This document shows, piece after piece, positions 11,041 to 21,886 of a stretch of 64,000 nucleotides of DNA. Source of the stretch: Nematopogon swammerdamellus (lineage: Eukaryota > Arthropoda > Insecta > Lepidoptera > Adelidae); NCBI GenBank assembly GCA_946902875.1, contig OX336354.1, forward strand, positions 10,017,247 through 10,081,246, written 5' to 3'. Numbering within the stretch: position 1 is the first letter of the stretch; every line of letters starts with the position of its first letter. The translations under genes and the position numbers were made by a program. The notes beneath the pieces were generated by a model. That model had not been told where the DNA came from. It did no database searches and saw only the letters and a list, made by a program, of their open reading frames with translations.

Positions 11041-11521
11041 GTTTATCTATTTATGTATTCCGGCACCGACACACGATTTAAACACTAATACGATACAATC
11101 AATTTGTCAAAAATTTACAGAGAAAACATTAGTCCTCTGTTTGTACGAAGTCAGCGGTGCAGCGGTATTAACATGAAAAAACAATTATTATTATACTTTT
11201 GAGTTATTGTAATTTGACTCTACATAAATGAATTCTAAGGTCTTAACATGCATAAATGGGCCATCATGCCTTACAAACTTGAAAATCTTAGTCAAAAATG
11301 TTTACTACGTAAAATTTGTAATTTCACAAACGTGCAGTTTCGAGATGAAAGGTTAAAGGAAAAATAATTAAGTAACTAGACCTAAAAATAACTAAATTAA
11401 CTATTAAAATAAATCTAACTATAAATAAGAATAATCGTCCATTAGCACGATAACTAATTATAATTAAACTAAAATTTAAATTAATTTCGTCCATCTCCGC
11501 CGACTCTTTTTTATGTAATCC

Positions 11522-11603
11522 GGTATTGGTGGCCGAGTGGTCTGGGCGTGTCGGCTTTTCGTGCGAGGTTTGAATCCGGTCGGCTGCGAGTACCAATGAG
11601 TTT
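11522..11603 (+). mobile_element. SINE-B-type head fragment (tRNA-like)
   Basis: 'ggtggccgagtggtctgggc' carries an A box and 'cgaggtttgaatccgg' a degenerate B box, followed by 'taccaatgag', the same order as the other Ser/Leu-tRNA-like heads here. The diagnostic tail is absent. Confidence 0.6.
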
Positions 11604-12147
11604 TTTCTGACGAAACATTTCTTCCACCGTACCCACTAGCCGCTTTGCCCCTCTGAATGTGCAGCCCATTCGCCAGATTGAACTGAAAATTTACTCTAGA
11701 TTCCACGTAATCTTAATTATGTACATACTATACACAGACAATGTTACTCCAGTGCCCCGTTGGACAATGTGGTAGGCATAGACAGAGGACCTCCACTAGT
11801 CACTGTCTTGTCAGACAGAAGGTAATGATAGATAATGATAGATACTTAGACATAATTGTTGGTTTGTAAATTACTTACATAATAATTACAGAGCTGAAAG
11901 GCTGGTCCGCTCGGGACTGTCGGGGAAAAAAGGGGAGTGTCCTTAGGGATACAAATATATGACACATTTGCATCGAATATACTTCGTGGCCACTCTACCG
12001 TTCTTAGTTTCTTGTGAACGGTCTTTACGTCGTCCAAGTAATAAAATAGGTTTTATATACACGTTGTTGCAATTGCCCCCGTAATATTTCTAACTAACAT
12101 AAGGAGGTTATTCTATAATATGTGAAAGTAAACAACTTCTGTGGTGA

Positions 12148-12285
12148 AAAAAAAATTTTAAACAAAAAAAATTATTTTTTCCATCCAAATTTTAAACAAA
12201 AAAATTTTTTTTACAAAAAAATAATAATAAAATAATAAAAAAATAAAATGTTAAAGAAAAAAAAATTTTTTTTTCTTCAAATTAA
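12148..12285. repeat. A/T low-complexity tract
   Basis: Alternating poly(A) and poly(T) runs with two near-copies of 'ccatccaaattttaaac'-type sequence. No coding or RNA signal. Confidence 0.7.
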
Positions 12286-12569
12286 AAAGTCTTACAGAAT
12301 AACCCCCTTTCGGGTTTTACGGTTGGGGTTGCAACACCGTGTATAATGTTATTATTATAAAGGAAAGAATTTGTATTTTTTAAGTAATACTTCTTTACGC
12401 ACGTTATGAAATAAATTGAACTTCTTTAGGCGCGTTATGAAAATGGGGAGTAAACTCAGAAAAAACGACATGTCACCGTCATCGTTATGCTCATCGTCAC
12501 CGCATAAAAATGATTTGTATTTACATATTGTGCGGTCCTGGGTTTGGGTCGAGGGATCGAAGGGTCCCC

Positions 12570-12943
12570 TTTTTAGGGTTCCGTATCCGGTACGGGACCC
12601 TATTACTAAGCCTACGCCGTCTGTCTGTCTGTCTGTCCGTCCGTCCGTCCGAGGGCTTTATCTCTTGAACCGTAATAGGTAGCCCGTTGAAATTTTCACA
12701 GAATATGTGTTATTATGGCCGATATAACAACAAATAATAAATATAAGAAATAGTTTAAAATTCACGGGGGTTCCCATAGAAGAAACCAAAAAGTGTATGC
12801 GCGCGCGCCATCTAACGAATAGATTAATTTAACTAATATTAAGCATTTCATAACACGCCATAGATGGTGTGAGTGGCGCTAACCATGACATGGCGATAAG
12901 AAACCCTCGGTGCGCGAATTTGACTCGCACTTGGCCGGTTTTT
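12570..12943 (+). mobile_element. Repeat-Q copy, essentially full length
   Basis: Repeat-Q starts 'tagggttccgtatccggtac', has a polymorphic GTCT/GTCC block, then 'cttgaaccgtaataggtagc', 'ttcacgggggttcccat', 'gcgcgcgccatct' and 'catgacatggcgata'. It ends 'gactcgcacttggccggttt'. No ORF of its own is preserved. From memory this sequence is widespread in Lepidoptera. Its transposition mechanism is not evident here because no inverted ends or duplication are visible. Confidence 0.75.
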
Positions 12944-13860
12944 GTAATTACGCCAAATAAGTATGTATAACTAGTAACGTGCGTAGTTACATAACGATAT
13001 CCACTTTTCAAGTACAGAATCTCCCCCTTAAGTTTCAAATATTTAAGTACCGTACGATAAAAAAAAATTCACGGTGTACCACCAGCGGGCTGGGTAGTAA
13101 CGTAAGATATAAAATATCGGGAGAAGACAAAAGCGGTAAGCACGCGCCTACGCATGAACGCCATTAAATGATTGATATCACAAGGGCGATTACAGTGGTC
13201 AGGTTTCTTAGACCTAAATCATAGTTGATTGACAAGTGAAATGTTTGAGAAGTAGGAATTTTTTGTATATCCAAATGTCAAGAGTAGTCAAACCCGATTT
13301 TTAATTTAAAAAAATTAACGCCTTTTCAGTATTATAATAACACCCTCACTTCTATCATTATCACAACCTACCGAACTTATATATTTTATTGCTTTGACTT
13401 GTTTAACTGAATGTTTAACCTTCAACGACCTGTTTGACAAATGTTACGGGGTTTGTCAAAGGGCCCACTCAGACCAACAATGAAAATGTTTTTGTTCATC
13501 TCTTTGGCAATTGTGACGAGCATGTGAGTGTTCATAAAGACAATGTTTTATGATTAATTGTTAGAAGAAAATTTACTAAGTAATAGCGCGAAAAAAAAAC
13601 AACATAGTTAGTAAAAAATTTACTAATCTAAAAATTATATAAACTATAAAACTAAATAATAATACAATTATATAAACTAGCGCGAAAAAAAATATATTCA
13701 AAATCAGCTACAACTTCGCCCACGCCCCTTCGCAACACACTATCTTCGAAAAAGGTCTATCGCTTAACTGAACGCAGTTCGGCCTTCTGTCTTACCCCTA
13801 ATGATTTGCTTTCTTCGATAAAATAATAAGTTTGGTGTTCGTTGGTTGCAACTAACTTTT
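12944..13860. other. AT-rich intergenic stretch
   Basis: No domain, RNA or terminal-repeat signal is recognised. There are short AT-rich tracts and a repeated 'agcgcgaaaaaaaa' motif (13585 and 13678). Confidence 0.4.
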
Positions 13861-13869
13861 TGACAAGTG

Positions 13870-14075
13870 TGACAAGCTTGTCAAACGTTCCGTGTAATAG
13901 GGCGATGGAGTGCGGGCGTCAGTGGGCGCGGAATATAAATGTTTATTATGAGTTTAAGAAGAAAAGTAGCGGCCATTGTCGGGCCGGCCCGCGGCGCCAC
14001 GCAGCGTCTTCTGAGGGAGTTCGCGCCGTTCGAGAACTGCGGCCGTCTTGGAGTAGGTAGACGCGCTTTTGGGCC
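13870..14075. other. CpG-rich block with a small open frame
   Basis: This roughly 200-bp GC-rich island in AT-rich DNA contains 'gcggaatataaatg' (TATA-like) and a plus-strand frame starting at the ATG at 13939. That frame reads basic residues (SLRRKVAAIVGPARG) before running into the SINE at 14082. It could be a first exon or promoter region, or a remnant of a GC-rich element. No recognised protein. Confidence 0.25.
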
Positions 14076-14081
14076 TTTCCA

Positions 14082-14466
14082 TTTTTTTTTATGGAAACTG
14101 ACACGGTTGGCTACACCACCTACAACATCCGTGATGTCAGCCATAACACCGGGTGAACTAGGTGCCATGTCAATGCTTCCCTTCATTTAATGTCGGCTAC
14201 ACTAAACTGGACGGAAGACACGAAATATTTACATAGCCGTTTCGAGCGACGTTTCGTTCAGTGCGGTGGTACCAATCCGGCCGGGATAAACCCTACCACC
14301 TAGTAAGGTAAGAAGGGAAGGGACCTACAGTTTAACGTGAAATTCGAACCACGGTCACCCTCCAACGATCGAGCGGTCACCCATACAAATACTGACAGCA
14401 CCCAGCGTTGCTTAATAATCAATAGCAACAGTCGACTGCCTGCACCGCTGAGCTATCGAGGCTGAC
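14082..14466 (-). mobile_element. SINE-A, near full length
   Basis: Read on the minus strand, SINE-A has four parts: (1) a head 'gtcagcctcgatagctcagc' with an A-box look; (2) a 5S-rRNA-like segment around 'cagtatttgtatgggtgacc'; (3) a B-box-like 'ggttcgaatttcac'; (4) a body with the conserved 'actaggtggtagggtttatc' and a tail 'ccagtttagtgtagccgac ... cgtgtcagtttccat' ending in an A-run. The 5S-like part is clearer at 27173. SINEs are transcribed by polymerase III and copied by LINE machinery. This copy has a 30-bp-scale extra piece in the head. Confidence 0.75.
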
Positions 14467-14640
14467 AAAAAGGAACGAGGTCGTGTCATCCCGGGAACAT
14501 CCGACGATACGGCCAACGACGTATCATGTTCAATTCACTGTTATGAAATGAGTCTAAACATTTACCTACAATAATTTTAAACAACAGTGAGGAAAAATAT
14601 AACATACTTAACCTATCTTTTCAGAGTCTAAAAACGTAAT

Positions 14641-14990
14641 TGTTTTTTAGGTAACCCAGTACTGGTGGCTGAATCAGAGGGGTCAGAGCACATGCTCCGA
14701 CCAGCCAATATCACCTCCGATAAGGTGCCACACCGGAGATTTCCCTTTGGATTGCTGGCTATACTGGAATAGAGGAGAACACAAAAACCAATCGGCTACA
14801 ATTTGAGCATACCACCTATTAAGGAGCAAAGGAAACTACTTACAGTTTTACACCAGCTCCGAACGGTGAAGCAGCAATTGTAGGTATACACGTCAATGTT
14901 TCCGTCAGAAGAAGCTCATTGGTGCAATGTCGGCTGGATGCGAACCTGGAACTTTGTGATCAATAGTCCAAGCGAAGACGGTGCCCACCA
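14641..14990 (-). mobile_element. SINE-B, full length but diverged
   Basis: The minus strand has a tRNA-like head at 14990-14913 (A box in 'tggtgggcaccgtcttcgc', B box 'aggttcgcatcc', then 'caccaatgag'), a body with 'cttcaccgttcgg' and the SINE-B tail 'ctccagtatagccagcaatc'-like block. It ends in 'cagccaccagtac' and an A-run. Confidence 0.7.
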
Positions 14991-14999
14991 TCCATCACA

Positions 15000-16320
15000 T
15001 CGGTACCTAAATACATAGGCCCTAGTGCGGCGAAGGGCATCTTAGTTGGAAGAACATTGTCCAAACATTATCCAAAGTTTGGGTTTGAGTCCCACCTCAG
15101 ATAATCTGGTACGGGCTGAAATCTTTTCTTTCGCACTTTTTCTACTTTAATTTTCGACGTTTAGAGTGTAGATGTATCAACATAAAACACAAGAGTATTT
15201 ATAAAAAAAATCAAAGCTGCATCCAATTAAGAAGCTCTAAGGATTTTTGTATTCCCTATGTTTACACCACCGTACACTGGGTAGGTACGTACAGTTGCTG
15301 CAGTATAGATACCGCGCCTGCGCCCGTCATACTCCTCATTGTTTCCAGCGAGATACAAATGTGATCAAATTATATCCATCGAAGCTTCACCATCACGACG
15401 GGATTGCAGTGCCGCGGGGTAGGCACGAGGCACGAAGTGCGGACGATGGACTTGCCGAAAAACGCTGCCGAGTTCAATGCTCGTTTGGATATAAGTAGGT
15501 ACTTATAGTTTAATCAAAGATTATTTTAAGCGTCGAATATGTGTACGTTCATCTTAGTTGGGGCGTATGAAAATCAGTAAATTGTAGTAATAAAAAAATA
15601 TTTCACTTTGACCATTACGCCGCAATAAAGAGAGTATTATAAGTATGTATTATTTTTACAGTATTTTTAAAAACTTAATATTTTATATTAGGTATTACAC
15701 GTGCCCTTTGCTTTTTAGTGGTTAAGGGTCGGATGAGATTGTCCTTATCCGACCCTTAAGCACTAAAAACCCTCGACTTTCGCCTACCTGTACTTTTATT
15801 ACTTATATTATCTTCCTATTGGTTGCAAGTTAGCAAGGTTGAATCATTCTGAAATATTCGTATTAATTATATTATCCATCAGACCTATCTCTTATAAGCC
15901 TGACGGACATGCCCTCACAATACCGGTCGGGACGCACAAAGCCTAGACCAGATTGATGGTGATGTCTGAGGCCTAGGAATCAGGACGTATTGTTGAATGA
16001 TTAATTAACGGCGATAGCTTGTAAGGAAATGCAGGAAGACCTCCTGTGGAGTGCAGATTGTTCTTTGTAGCTATTGTTGTAAGCGTACGGTGTTGCGTAC
16101 TTGATTGGAAACGTCGGGAGTTAGAACAGTGTAGGCGAGTGAGTGGAAATTTGTGATTTTAATGAAGTAATCGTCCCTTGAGACGTCAACAACGCTACAG
16201 CGTCATGCGTTACGGCGCGGCGGTATCACGCGAAATTAAAGCATTTCCTGGCATCAGAACTATTCGGAAGAAATTAATGGAGGAGATTCCAGCTTCTTGC
16301 AGATACGTTCTGGCGCCCGA
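15000..16320. other. Mostly unassigned, one short palindrome
   Basis: Apart from a weak tRNA-like B box near 15075 ('gggtttgagtcccacc') and the palindrome at 15712, I recognise nothing. A frame of 83 codons at 15247-15498 has no recognisable motif. Confidence 0.35.
15712..15770. repeat. 59-bp palindrome
   Basis: 'ttttagtggttaagggtcgg' is mirrored by 'ccgacccttaagcactaaaa' across a roughly 12-bp loop. It may be a tiny MITE or a hairpin left by a DNA transposon. Flanking duplication not obvious. Confidence 0.8.
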
Positions 16321-16326
16321 TGTATT

Positions 16327-16571
16327 GAAGAATATTTGCCAACGCTTCTTCTAAGAACGACCACGGGTGATAAGATACCTGACCTGAAGAATGGAGATTT
16401 AGTTGTAATGTTTTATTCCGTCTGCCGAGAAATGTCTGGCCACGAGGAATAGTAGAGGAGACATTCCCGGGGCCTGATGGACGGGTGCGAGTAGCGGAGA
16501 TTCGCACAGCTGCCGGCACTTACCCGGCTGAGGCGACCAGCAGTAAAGCTCGTGCGTCTTCTCACCGATGA
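16327..16571 (+). pseudogene. BEL/Pao-type LTR retrotransposon pol, C-terminal fragment
   Basis: The first frame reads EEYLPTLL ... PDLKNGDLVVM. After a shift near 16408 the second reads LPRNVWPRGIVEETFPGPDG then VRVAEIRTAAGTY. This is the typical end of a BEL/Pao integrase region (REYLPTL, VGDLV, LPRN-WP-G-V-E-FPG, VRRA-V-T). The frame ends at 16569-16571, and a TG-starting sequence follows at 16600. A frameshift plus absence of the rest of pol and gag make it a relic. Confidence 0.75.
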
Positions 16572-16599
16572 AGAGCGACCCTGCGCTCTGGGGGGAGCA

Positions 16600-16720
16600 T
16601 GTTGATAACGAACCTGGCCGCAAACGGTTTCCACCGGTCAAATGTCAATGTTTACTTGTCAAAACGTAAAGAAACTAGACGAATAAAATTCTCCTATGCT
16701 GAAGCTGCGTTTTACTTGAA
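16600..16720 (+). mobile_element. Possible 3' LTR start of the BEL/Pao relic
   Basis: 'tgttgataacgaacctggcc' begins 28 bp past the pol stop, right after a purine-rich 'ggggggagca' that could serve as the polypurine tract. An 'aataaaattctcc' signal follows at about 16682. The outer LTR boundary and a 5' partner LTR are not found in the window. Confidence 0.4.
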
Positions 16721-17900
16721 AAAAACTCTCTCATGAGCCCTTGTCAATAATATTTGGTTCGTAATAATCTCTTATTAACTCTCATCAACAGCCGTAATCG
16801 GTTCGCCTTTTTTAGGTCGCCTGTCCACCTAGCCGGGTGGGAGCTACGCTACATTTGCTTGTACATGGCTTTCATTCAGACACCCGTCTATCCCAGCGGC
16901 TATCGGATATGCCTAGCCCACTTCCATTTCAGCTTGTTATGTTCTTAGCAATGTCGATTACATTGGTTCATTGACATATTTCGTCATAACGCCGAAATGC
17001 CGAGCATTGCTCTTTCCATAATTCCATCCATAGGTCCATCGATAGGGTCCACGTTTCAGCTCCGCACGTCATTACTGACAGAACGCACAGAAAGATGTGA
17101 CGGAGCCTCTCAAATGCCGCTCAGCTTCACTTTAACCCCGGTATAAATATTTACAGATTTAAACAAAATAGGTAGGTACCGTAGAATATTTTACTTTTTT
17201 TATTATAACAATCTTGTCCGTAGCTTCGTTCGCGTAAAATTTTGATAACTTTTGCCAAAACTGAACGTCAGCTGCTCGCGTTTGAATAGGTTGAAAACTG
17301 GACTAAATAATTATAATATTAGCGTATTCTAAAATGCGACTTCTTTCAATACATATTGTGAGTAAGTAGATACTATTTGTATGAAGTACCAATGTGCACA
17401 GACGCCGCATATCTTGGATGTGCCTTCGATTATTTCTTGTTTTATTTTTTCTTGAATTTCGATTGGAGAATGCAAAAAATATGCAATATAGATAGGATAT
17501 ATCACCGAATTGCTTTTATAGCTAATTTAAACATAAATTAAGTTGTTAGAAGTGTTTTAAGCTAATTAATTAAAGAAATTAGAAACTGTATCGAAATTTT
17601 GCTTATGTAAATTTACGCTATAATTAATATAATACATGTAAAATTAGCCATATAGGCAAGTTCTAAGCATGTTCCGAGAAATATATTTTTGTATTGAATT
17701 TTTAGAGCTGCGAAAATGAGAATTAAGGGGATTTATTGACGCGACACGATTTCACTCGTACCTAAATATTCAAAAGCCAACTTTAAACTCAACAACAATA
17801 TCTAGGCACTTAGAGAAAGTCTGTCAGTCTGTCTCGAGCAAGCCGTAAAACGTTTAACAAAAGATTTACATGCAGTTAAGACTAATAGAAAAAAAAATTT
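16720..17900. other. Unassigned AT-rich stretch
   Basis: A short 'cgtagcttcgttcgcgt' motif near 17219 recurs, in either orientation, near 8983, 43500, 47480 and 50655, so a transposon end may lie here. Otherwise nothing is supported. Confidence 0.35.
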
Positions 17901-17902
17901 TT

Positions 17903-17955
17903 TTGAGCATTAAAGTATTTATCTAGTAGTAGTAGTTATCTATCTATCTATCTAA
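17903..17955 (+). mobile_element. LINE 3' tail with (ATCT)n
   Basis: 'tgagcattaaagtatttatc' is followed by ATCT repeats, parallel to the LINE-T terminus at 9363-9401. Only the last about 50 bp are recognisable. Confidence 0.4.
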
Positions 17956-18080
17956 TAGAAGCTGGCATACCTCAGTTTGGATATAAGCGTTATGGGCTGT
18001 CTGATCTTCCATTCGAATTTTGGGCACAATAGTGCCGGATGGCTTATTATAGCCAGCTAGGTATTTTTTTTTACCGTTTT

Positions 18081-18345
18081 TACCGTTTGGGGCCGGTACT
18101 TGCCAAGAATAACCCCACTGTATCTCTCTCCATGCATGCTCAAAATGCCGTGCTAAAGGGCAACAGACTAACCTCTCACCTTGGCGCGGTCCTCCCACCG
18201 AGTCATGCAGCAGGTCTTCGCGCCTTGCCCCTAATACTTTGCTAAACGTGGTGATCAGTGTTGTTCTGTTCTTGCAGCACAATACCGATTAGTCTGCTTA
18301 CACCGATTGTCGGGATACAGCGTGTGGTATGTAGGTAGATATGTG
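18081..18345 (+). mobile_element. Retroposon-P copy
   Basis: It follows the Retroposon-P order (defined at 21887) from 'taccgtttggggccggtact' to 'gattgtcgggatacagcgtg' and a decayed ATGT tail. A deletion removes the usual 'cgtaaaaggcgactaaggg' section. Confidence 0.7.
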
Positions 18346-19517
18346 TTTCTAAGAGTTGTTTGAATGACGCATGAAGGAAGAGTAGCATTTTGTTACGTTT
18401 TAAAAAAAGTTCAGGTCACTCCGCCCTCAAAATGCAGTTCTGACATCCGAAAAGTCTACAAAGTCTACGCAGCTCAGCCTTCGGCCTCGTTCTCATTGGA
18501 TCTCTTCAACCGGGGACATCGTACAAGGCTACTAAGTCGATGCCATCTAAACTCATCGACGCCCGACAAGATACGTTTTCCTATCTGTCCTAATATTCCA
18601 GTATTGGCTTCAGACTGTCGGGCGATTAATTTCATCTCCTGGCCCATCCTTGGGCCTGTGTGAGAAATAATCGCGCCCTCTAGTTCCTTAGGCCTGGCCG
18701 TTGTGGGAGAACTCTTGGCCGGAGGGCACTACAAGTTTCAAATCTATAAAAATGTTCAGGTCAGCACCTATTGGTCAGCACTGACATGGCACTGAGGCTA
18801 GTTCACCAAGTTGTTATGGGCTCACATCACTGATGTAGTGGATGATGTACAACGGTGTTAGTTTCCATAAAAAAAATTATAACATCTAACTTAGGATATT
18901 TCAGAACGCTTCACCGAAACTCAACATTGTCGCGAGCGGAACTACGGACAAACATACATATACGTACTTATATAATATTCACGTATATAATATACGTAAA
19001 TACTCTCAGATTAGCATCTAGAATAGCTACGCCACAAACTTTAACCGCAGTGGCCACTAAAACATCATCCCGCACTTTTATCAAAGAGACCCGACCTTAG
19101 AACATTAAATCATTTCTCTAATAAAATGATTATTAAACTAATTCATGTAGCGATAATGTTAGAATTTGTACGAAAACTAATTTATTCAACTATAAACTAT
19201 AATAATGAGCTATAGAGGCACAATGTAAAGATAATTAGCGATATCTTAGCGATACTGTACCGACCGAAACGCCTTATTTTAATTATAATAAATTATACAT
19301 TGTACTTACGTAACGCTTAAACCATAGAACACTGTGAAGAGAGAAGTGTAATATAGGAGCGAGCATTTCAAGTTCTTTTAATTTTAATAAATAATGTGTA
19401 ATGGGTTGACATAATTTGACACAGTCGGTATGTCAGCCTGTTACACATTGTTGCCATACCAGTACTCTCTAAGGAATTATTACAAACTATTATTGTTCGC
19501 CTGCATGTACTTCTTCC
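18346..19517. other. Unassigned stretch
   Basis: No gene or repeat is recognised. The segment 18400-18740 is GC-richer than its surroundings and keeps a 99-codon frame on the plus strand, but without a motif I can name. Confidence 0.3.
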
Positions 19518-19621
19518 ACATCCCAAAGGTTAGTTAGAATAGAATGCCTCGCGGCATTAAGCTCGCCTGTTGTATCTAATTTTATAAATTGGTGTTCAAT
19601 AAAGAATATATACATACATAC
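19518..19621 (+). mobile_element. LINE 3' UTR with (ATAC)n tail
   Basis: 'cccaaaggttagttagaata', 'gcggcattaagctcgcctgt' and 'gtgttcaataaagaatat' precede ATAC repeats. This is a related but distinct version of the LINE-T end, with a clear AATAAA signal. Confidence 0.6.
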
Positions 19622-19784
19622 AATTATTCACTTTGCTCGTGTCGGCTACATTGATCTAGATCTCTGTGATTATATTCGTACAATACGGTAGCGGTAGTCC
19701 AAATCAGGCGGCGTTTAAAAGTTGCCAGTTTTTTATATGATATGGTACTGCTCTTTCTACAATGGCAACAAAAAGTATGTACGT

Positions 19785-19901
19785 ATTTTTATGTAATCCA
19801 GTATGTGTGGCTGAGTCAGAGGGGCCAGAGCCTCAGAGCACATGCGCCGCCGACCAACCAATATCACGTCCGAGAAGGTAGGTGCCATACCGGAGATTTC
19901 C
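19785..19901 (-). mobile_element. SINE-B 3' tail, cut by LINE-W
   Basis: On the minus strand it contains 'ctccggtatggcacctac' and ends in 'cacacatactggattacat' plus A-run. It stops at 'ccggagatttccc', exactly where the LINE-W fragment begins. Confidence 0.65.
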
Positions 19902-19998
19902 CGGGCATTCGCAGCCCCCGCATGCGACCGAACGTCCATGGGCGTCGCTAGACACCTGGGTGGCTCGGCGCCACATATCATGCTTACTATAAAAAACA
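19902..19998 (+). mobile_element. LINE-W 3' end fragment
   Basis: 'gcattcgcagcccccgcatg' and 'cgtccatgggcgtcgctaga' identify it. It ends at 'ctataaaaaac'. Confidence 0.6.
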
Positions 19999-20642
19999 AA
20001 AATTGGTTGTCTGTAAAGTCGGTTTACGGACGATAGTTTTACGTGATAACGTCAATTCGGACCCTTGTTTCATGAATATTCTAAATTTGAAATCTTTTCC
20101 GACCGGCCAGATGCGCTTAATATATTATGGTACGAGTAACCTCCTTTCAATTTGTGCTGCCCTGGTACTTTAGAACCAGAGAGATAAATGTGTACAAGCC
20201 GACGCTTGGGCCGATTGCGCCTCTCTATCGCTTGCTACGCGCTCTCGCTTGCACACACAGGCTCAGATGGAACGTGACACTTTTTTCGTGCGTGCAGCCG
20301 GTGTTCATCAATTTATAAGACATGACGTTATCACGTCAAAAAGTTCTTTCTGTACCTACAATGCGTTATGTTACTTACGTTACTTGACTTATCAAACGCA
20401 CAGAGGAGCACTTCTCATTTACTCATAATGTGTATGTTTATCGAGCGCACTGGCTGCAGTACTGCTTGTATAATTTCAGAGGTAATTACAGTATCTATGT
20501 AATAAGTATCAAGTATGAAACCGCTGCGGTGCGCCAGGCTTGACCATTATTTAGTTAGGCGCATGTAGAGAATGCGCGTGCGTCGAATAATGTGTCAGTG
20601 TAGTACCTACCCATGTAGATACCTATGTATAGTTACACACAC

Positions 20643-20865
20643 GGCGGGTGGCCGAGTGGTCAGGGCGTCGGCTTCTCTTGCGAGAGCTCCGAGGTTCGAA
20701 TCCAACCGGCGTGTACCAATGAGTTATTTTCTGATTTAAAAAAAATTACGTGCACACCTTCACCCACTGCTCCATGGTTCGGATTCCATGTAAAAATGTA
20801 GGTCTATCGGGTTGACTGGAGGAAATTACCTAAGGCAATAAGCCCGCCCTTGCCACACATTATAG
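20643..20865 (+). mobile_element. SINE with tRNA-like head and LINE-T-like tail
   Basis: The head 'ggcgggtggccgagtggtca' (A box) with 'cgaggttcgaatccaacc' (B box) and 'taccaatgag' matches SINE-B. After 'gtaaaaatgtaggtc' the 3' part reads 'ggttgactggaggaaattac', 'ggcaataagcccgccctt', which is the LINE-T 3' UTR block of 9269-9401. A SINE sharing its 3' end with a LINE is the arrangement expected when the SINE uses that LINE's reverse transcriptase. Confidence 0.65.
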
Positions 20866-20905
20866 TCTTCGTTATAAAAATTCTCAACTACGCGAGCAGC
20901 ATCTG

Positions 20906-21215
20906 AGCGGCTGGTGGTCGGCGCGGTCACGGCTTGGACTCTTGGTCTCAGGGTTCGAGGTTCGAATCCGGCCGACATGCACCGATGAGTTTTTATTTTT
21001 ATTTTCTATTATAATTTATGTGCATATCTACATCGGCTGCTTCACCGTTCGGAACCGTTGTAAAAATTAAGGTCTTTTGCGCCCCGGGGTTGGTACCACC
21101 GTACTGAATGTAAGACGGCCGCATAGTAGCTCGGCTCTCCCTCGGAAGTCACCGATATGGCAGTTACCTTCTCGGAGGTGATATTGGCTCAGCCACACCC
21201 ATATAGAATTACATC
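20906..21215 (+). mobile_element. SINE-B-type copy
   Basis: The tRNA-like head (B box 'cgaggttcgaatccggcc', then 'caccgatgag') is followed by 'cggctgcttcaccgttcgga', 'gttggtaccaccgtactgaa' and the SINE-B tail 'ctcggaggtgatattggctc', ending 'cacacccatatagaattaca'. Confidence 0.65.
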
Positions 21216-21227
21216 ATTTTGTTTTGC

Positions 21228-21396
21228 AGTAGGTAGGCAAGCAAATAGTTCGTGTTTTCCGTCCAGTTCAGTGTAGCCGACATGAAATGAAGGGAAGCCT
21301 GACATGGCACCTAGTTCACCCGGTGTTACGGGCTGACATCGCGGATGTTGTAGGTGATGTAGTCAACCGTGTCAGTTTACATAAAAAAAATTATTG
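21228..21396 (+). mobile_element. SINE-A 3' half
   Basis: It begins near 'caaatagttcgtgttttccg' and runs through 'ccagttcagtgtagccgaca' to 'cgtgtcagtttacataaaaa'. It directly follows the SINE-B copy, so two SINE tails stand in tandem. Confidence 0.75.
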
Positions 21397-21886
21397 AAAT
21401 CATTACCTATTGTAGACTTTATAATATAATCAATGTTTAATTATTTTAATTTAGTTGAAATTATTTTAATGATTAAAACGATGAATTGAAATTAATTTAA
21501 GATCCCCTTGTAAACGGACTATAAGCATTTTATTGAAATTTTAATACTCAATGTTACCAATACGACAGCCTCCGATGATAGGCCTTTGACCGCCACCGCC
21601 TTCAATAATATACGCAGCGCGACCGAGAACAGACTTATTTTGATCGCTTTTTAAATTCGATCATTTCGGCCTACCCGCGCATTAATGGCGTCAAACAAAA
21701 GCGTAATCTTTTGCATACATTTCGCAGATTGTTGTTATTTCGTTAAGTGCCTCGGGGCATCATTGTGGGGCGGGTCGTGGTTTCGGAGGCTTTACGTTAA
21801 TAAAATTCTTTTTTTTTTCGCTGCCTACGTGGACGGCCGATCTGGAGTCGCTATCAGACTTTGATATTCTGTTAATATGGCACTTC

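Noticed and set aside
12416..12682. 88-codon plus-strand frame ending in S/V/R/P-rich residues
   Set aside because: The C-terminal half is the translation of the GTCT/GTCC block of Repeat-Q.
20643..20725. Possible tRNA-Ser/Leu gene
   Set aside because: A and B boxes are present, but the acceptor stem does not pair and the sequence continues into a SINE body seen in other copies.
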